Assembly (NCBI GenBank): GCA_030152105.1
Contig: JASLIH010000249.1
Location: 1-16,154, forward strand
Source: Actinomycetes bacterium
GTDB lineage: Bacteria; Actinomycetota; CALGFH01
DNA: 16,154 bases
Direction: 5' to 3'
Below the pieces are notes generated by a model. The model was not told the DNA's origin. It worked only from the letters and a program-made list of their open reading frames with translations, and searched no databases. Below, in pieces: positions 12,967 through 16,154 of the stretch (position 1 is its first letter; every line of letters starts with the position of its first letter). A program made the position numbers and the translations under genes.

Positions 12967-14624
12967 CCGGCGCGACCAGCGGCAACGGCGGCACCCCGGC
13001 CACCCCGGCCCAGACCATCGCATCCGGCGGCGGCCCCCAGGCCAGCCCGGCCACCCGGCCCACGGCGTTCGAGGCGGTGCCGTGGGCCGCCGGGGGGCTT
13101 GACGGAGCGGCCGAGCGGCTGGTGTTCGAACGGTCGTCGCCAGGGCGGCGGGCCTCCAGCTTCCCCGACGGCGGAGGGCTGCCCGAGGTCGACCTGGACC
13201 AGGCCCTGCCGGCGGGGTTCCGGCGGACCGAGCCGGTGCGGCTGCCCGAGGTGTCCGAACGCGACCTGGTGCGGCACTACACCCGGCTGGCCCACCGCAA
13301 CTACGCGGTCGACCTCGGGTTCTACCCGCTCGGGTCGTGCACCATGAAGTACAACCCCAAGGTGGCCGAGTCGGCGGCCGCCCTGCCGGGGTTCGCCCGG
13401 CTCCACCCGGCCCAGCCGGCCGAGCAGGTCCAGGGGGCGCTAGAGCTGCTGGCCCGCCTGGAGCACGCCCTGTGCGAGCTGACCGGGCTGGCCGCGGCCA
13501 CCTTCCAGCCGGCCGCCGGGGCGCACGGCGAGCTGACCGGGCTGCTGATCATCCGGGCCCACCACGAGGCCCGCAACGACCCGCGGCGCCGGGTGGTCAT
13601 CCCCGACGCCGCCCACGGCACCAACCCGGCGTCGGTCCGCCTGGCCGGGTTCGAGGTCACCACCGTCGCCAGCAGCCCCGAGGGCCTGGTCGACCTGGAC
13701 GCGCTGGAGAAGGTGCTGGACACCGACGTGGCCGCGTTCATGATCACCAACCCCAACACCCTCGGCCTGTTCGAGCGCAACATCGCCCGGGTGGCCGAGC
13801 TCGTCCACGGGGTCGGGGGCCAGCTCTACTACGACGGGGCCAACTTCAACGCCATCCTCGGCAAGGTCCGGCCGGGCGACATGGGCTTCGACGTCGTCCA
13901 CCTCAACCTCCACAAGACCTTCGCCACCCCCCACGGCGGCGGCGGGCCCGGGGCCGGGCCGCTGGTCGTGGCCGAGCACCTGGTCGACTTCCTCCCCGCC
14001 CCGGTGGTCGTCGCCGACGGTGACGGCTACCGCTGGGACAGCGACCGGCCGCGGTCCATCGGTCGCGTCCACGGCTGGAACGGCAACTTCGGCATCCTGG
14101 TCCGGGCCTTCGCCTACCTGCTGGCCAACGGCGGCGACGGCCTCCGGGGGGTGGCCGAGCGGGCCGTGCTCAACGCCAACTACCTGCTGGAGCGGCTGTC
14201 ATCGGCCTACCAGCTCGGCTACCCGTCGCGGCCGGTGATGCACGAGTTCGTGCTCTCGGCCCGCAAGCAGAAGGGCCAGGGGGCGCGCGGCCTCGACATC
14301 GCCAAGGGGCTGATCGACCGCGGGTTCCACCCGCCGACGGTCTACTTCCCGCTGATCGTCGAGGAGGCCCTGATGGTCGAGCCGACCGAGACCGAGAGCC
14401 TCGAGACCCTCGACAGCTTCGCCGACGCCATGCTGGAGATCGCCGCCCAGGCCGAGACCGACCCCCACCCGCTGCACCAGGCGCCGGTGACCGCCCCGGT
14501 CGGGCGCCTGGACGAGGCCAGGGCGGCCCGTTCCCTGATCGCCCGCTGGCACCCGCCGTCCGAGCCCGACGAGGCCGCCTCCGACGCGGCCGACGAGGGC
14601 CCGCCCGACAAGCCAACCTCGTAG
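12963..14624 (+). CDS. gcvPB: glycine dehydrogenase (decarboxylating) subunit 2
   Basis: A 553-residue beta subunit, carrying pyridoxal phosphate on lysine 318 in NLHKTFATPHGGGGPG. Other family motifs are YPLGSCTMKYNPK (121-133), ELTGLAAATFQPAAGAHGE (172-190), HGTNPASVRLAGF (218-230) and VHGWNGNFGILVRA (369-382). The core begins near residue 50; the first 45 residues are Gly/Ala/Pro/Thr-rich and the tail after about 530 is acidic, making it longer than typical subunits of about 490. GTG 12963 overlaps the gcvPA stop and has GAGGAGG at 12949-12955, seven bases upstream. Enzyme activity needs GcvPA, GcvH and the T- and L-proteins; the last two must be encoded elsewhere. Confidence 0.96.
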   Translation: MTGATSGNGGTPATPAQTIASGGGPQASPATRPTAFEAVPWAAGGLDGAAERLVFERSSPGRRASSFPDGGGLPEVDLDQALPAGFRRTEPVRLPEVSERDLVRHYTRLAHRNYAVDLGFYPLGSCTMKYNPKVAESAAALPGFARLHPAQPAEQVQGALELLARLEHALCELTGLAAATFQPAAGAHGELTGLLIIRAHHEARNDPRRRVVIPDAAHGTNPASVRLAGFEVTTVASSPEGLVDLDALEKVLDTDVAAFMITNPNTLGLFERNIARVAELVHGVGGQLYYDGANFNAILGKVRPGDMGFDVVHLNLHKTFATPHGGGGPGAGPLVVAEHLVDFLPAPVVVADGDGYRWDSDRPRSIGRVHGWNGNFGILVRAFAYLLANGGDGLRGVAERAVLNANYLLERLSSAYQLGYPSRPVMHEFVLSARKQKGQGARGLDIAKGLIDRGFHPPTVYFPLIVEEALMVEPTETESLETLDSFADAMLEIAAQAETDPHPLHQAPVTAPVGRLDEARAARSLIARWHPPSEPDEAASDAADEGPPDKPTS

Positions 14625-14630
14625 CCGCAC

Positions 14631-14660
14631 GGGCTGGAACGCTCCAGTCCCCGTTCGGGG
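14631..14660. terminator. convergent terminator between gcvPB and the minus-strand operon
   Basis: GGGCTGGA (14631-14638) pairs with TCCAGTCC (14643-14650) around ACGC, with one G-U pair. A second, overlapping stem, CCCC-GTTC-GGGG, occupies 14649-14660. The 51-base gap lies between two converging genes, so either or both hairpins could serve both directions. There is no T-tract. Confidence 0.5.
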
Positions 14661-14675
14661 GTAGCGCTCGCGGCC

Positions 14676-15092
14676 CTACCAGGCCCGGACCCGGGTCGGG
14701 CGGACCCGGATGGCCATCGAGTAGGTGCGGGCGAACGGCCCCGGCTCGTACCCGAGGGCCTCGATCGCCGTCTGGTACTTGGCCAGGTACTCCTCCACCC
14801 GGTCGGCCCGCGGGGTGCCGGGCTCGACCGTGGCCGTGCCCTCGAAGGTGACCACGTCGTCGCCGGCCCCGTCGTCGCCCAGGTGCAGCGACACCTTGGG
14901 GTTGGCGGTCACGTTGCGGACCTTCTGGGCGCCGGGCTGGCTGTAGAGCAGGAACGTCCTGCCGTCCCACAGGAACCACACCGGGGTGCTCTGCGGCTGG
15001 CCGTCGGCCCGGACGGTGGTCAGCCAGGCGACCTGCTCGGAGCGCAGGCGCCGGTCGGCGTGGGCGTGGGCCTCCTGGGACGGGTCGAGCAC
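14676..15092 (-). CDS. PNPOx-like flavin/F420-dependent oxidoreductase
   Basis: A 138-residue split beta-barrel protein of the pyridoxamine 5'-phosphate oxidase-like superfamily. It resembles the actinobacterial F420-dependent group (TIGR03667/Rv3369-like). Visible features are LRSEQVAWLTTVRADGQPQSTPVWFLWDGRTFLLYSQ (16-52), QKVRNVTANPKVSLHL (56-71), FEGTATV (83-89) and the C-terminal SMAIRVRPTRVRAW. Members bind F420, FMN or other planar cofactors as small dimers; neither cofactor nor substrate can be read from sequence alone. GTG 15092 has a complementary-strand SD, AGGAGG at 15097-15102, four bases upstream. It starts 15 bases after the stop of the peptidase gene, so the two form an operon. 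Confidence 0.85.
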   Translation of the reverse strand: MLDPSQEAHAHADRRLRSEQVAWLTTVRADGQPQSTPVWFLWDGRTFLLYSQPGAQKVRNVTANPKVSLHLGDDGAGDDVVTFEGTATVEPGTPRADRVEEYLAKYQTAIEALGYEPGPFARTYSMAIRVRPTRVRAW

Positions 15093-15107
15093 CGGGCCTC
15101 CTGAGGG

Positions 15108-16154
15108 CTAGAGCAGCTCCGGGCGGGCCCAGTCCTTGCCGAGGACGTGCTGGTCGAGGAAGGCGAGCACTGTCTCGTACCACACGCGGACGTGGGGCGG
15201 GGTCAGGATCCAGTGGTTCTCGTCGGGGAAGTAGAGGAACTTGGCCTCCACCCCCGAGCGGGTCAGGTCGGTCCACAGCCGCAGGGCCTCGCCGATCGGC
15301 ACCCGGTGGTCGCGCTCGCCGTGGATGACCAGCATGGGCGTGCGGATCCGGCCCAGGTTGCGGTCGGGGGAGTGGTCGCGGTAGCGCTCGGGCATGGCCT
15401 CGGGCGAGCCGAACTCCCGCTCCCACCAGGCGGCGTGGTCGGTGGTGCCGTGGAACTGCTCCAGCGACCAGATGCTGGCGTGGGTGACGATGCCGCGGAA
15501 GCGGTCGGTCTGGCCGGCCACCCAGTTGGCCATGTAGCCGCCGAACGAGCCGCCCATGGCGGCCGTCCGCTCCTCGTCGATGTCGGGCCGGGCCACGGTC
15601 GCGTCGACCAGGGCCATCAGGTCGGTGAAGGGCTCGGCCCCCCAGCGGCCCCGGCCCCGGGCCACGAACGACTGCCCGTAGCCGGTGGACAGGGCCGGGT
15701 CGCCGAGCAGCACGGCGTAGCCGCGGGCGGCCAGCAGCCACGGGTTCCAGCGCCAGCTCCAGCCCGACCAGGACGACAGCGGCCCGCCGTGGATGAACGC
15801 CACCAGCGGGGCCGGGCGGGCCCCCGAGGCGCCCGCGGGCAGGACCAGCCAGCCCCGCAGCCGGGTGCCGTCGCCGGCCCGGGTCTCGACCTCGGTCAGG
15901 GAGCCGGGCACGGGCAGGGGCAGGCCGGGGGTCGGGATCGGGGAGGGCTCCTGGTCGGCGGCGGCGGTGTCGAGGGCGACCGCCTCGGCCGGCGAGGCCA
16001 TGGTGGCCCGCAGGGCGTACAGCCGCCCCCCGCCCGGGTCCGGGCAGAGGTCGGAGAAGGCGCCCTCGGCGCTGAGCCGGGTCACCCGCCCCTCGTCCTG
16101 GCCGCCGACCTCGACCCGGAACACCGGGGTGCGCCCGTCGGCGTCGGCGACGAA
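15108..16154 (-). CDS. S9 family prolyl-oligopeptidase / acylaminoacyl-peptidase, C-terminal part
   Basis: The frame is open to the right edge of the window, so about 348 C-terminal residues are seen and the start lies beyond 16154. The visible N-terminal 90 residues look like the last blades of a beta-propeller. The rest is an alpha/beta-hydrolase domain with oxyanion motif IHGGP, nucleophile serine in GGSFGGYM (codon 15546-15548), aspartate in GERDHRVP (15309-15311) and histidine in ENHWI (15213-15215): a complete catalytic triad. Such enzymes hydrolyse short peptides or acylated peptides. No signal peptide can be assessed. It is the first gene of the minus-strand pair; its end is at TAG 15108-15110. 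Confidence 0.92.
   Translation of the reverse strand, partial: FVADADGRTPVFRVEVGGQDEGRVTRLSAEGAFSDLCPDPGGGRLYALRATMASPAEAVALDTAAADQEPSPIPTPGLPLPVPGSLTEVETRAGDGTRLRGWLVLPAGASGARPAPLVAFIHGGPLSSWSGWSWRWNPWLLAARGYAVLLGDPALSTGYGQSFVARGRGRWGAEPFTDLMALVDATVARPDIDEERTAAMGGSFGGYMANWVAGQTDRFRGIVTHASIWSLEQFHGTTDHAAWWEREFGSPEAMPERYRDHSPDRNLGRIRTPMLVIHGERDHRVPIGEALRLWTDLTRSGVEAKFLYFPDENHWILTPPHVRVWYETVLAFLDQHVLGKDWARPELL

Noticed and set aside
14170..15741. 523-codon minus-strand frame opposite gcvPB and overlapping the peptidase
   Set aside because: Its first part is an Arg/Pro-rich shadow of the S9 peptidase in another frame and the rest is antisense to gcvPB. No domain is visible.

Overview
The window is a very GC-rich stretch (roughly 70% G+C by eye) with densely packed genes. 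GTG and TTG starts are common, Shine-Dalgarno (SD) sequences are strong, and promoters have TAGGCT/TACAGT-type -10 boxes. The gene order gcvH - FHA (GarA-like) - MerR - DUF151 nuclease - MerR - gcvP is the one I know from actinobacteria (Mycobacterium tuberculosis Rv1826 to Rv1832). The organism is therefore very probably an actinomycetote. The P-protein split into GcvPA and GcvPB, and two genes inserted into the conserved block, suggest a deep-branching or uncultured lineage rather than Mycobacterium or Streptomyces. This assignment is inference from content; no database was searched.

Left part (1-5011, envelope): the window opens in the C-terminus of a membrane protein that is probably a CDP-alcohol phosphatidyltransferase. 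Next is an 842-residue sugar nucleotidyltransferase, probably mannose-1-phosphate guanylyltransferase, whose phosphomannomutase-like C-terminal half has lost the recognisable catalytic motifs. A membrane-anchored VanW protein follows. Its leader carries a promoter, a DnaA-box-like 9-mer, a perfect 22-bp palindrome and a strong SD placed before an ATC codon.

Middle part (5125-11356, conserved actinobacterial block): gcvH; a zinc-ribbon/FHA protein like GarA; a MerR regulator with a very long Gly/Ala-rich linker; then an inserted pair, an S11 D-Ala-D-Ala carboxypeptidase and a hypoxanthine-type phosphoribosyltransferase. The block resumes with a DUF151 bifunctional nuclease-family protein, a second MerR regulator (Rv1830-like) and a protein with a PD-(D/E)XK-like core of unknown function. 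The GarA homologue probably senses or relays Ser/Thr-kinase signalling to central nitrogen and carbon metabolism. GcvH and GcvPA/PB belong to glycine cleavage.

Right part (11357-16154): a terminator-like hairpin, an AT-rich regulatory patch with three tandem octamers, and a structured leader precede the translationally coupled gcvPA-gcvPB pair. A convergent terminator separates these from a minus-strand pair, a PNPOx-like flavin/F420-type oxidoreductase and an S9-family prolyl-oligopeptidase that runs off the right edge.

There are no tRNA, rRNA, CRISPR or insertion sequences that I can support. No gap between genes exceeds about 210 bases. The most interesting points are the tandem octamers upstream of gcvPA, the degenerate phosphomannomutase domain, the apparent ATC start, the 30-bp dyad that fills the space before a probably leaderless carboxypeptidase gene, and the PD-(D/E)XK-like orphan protein.
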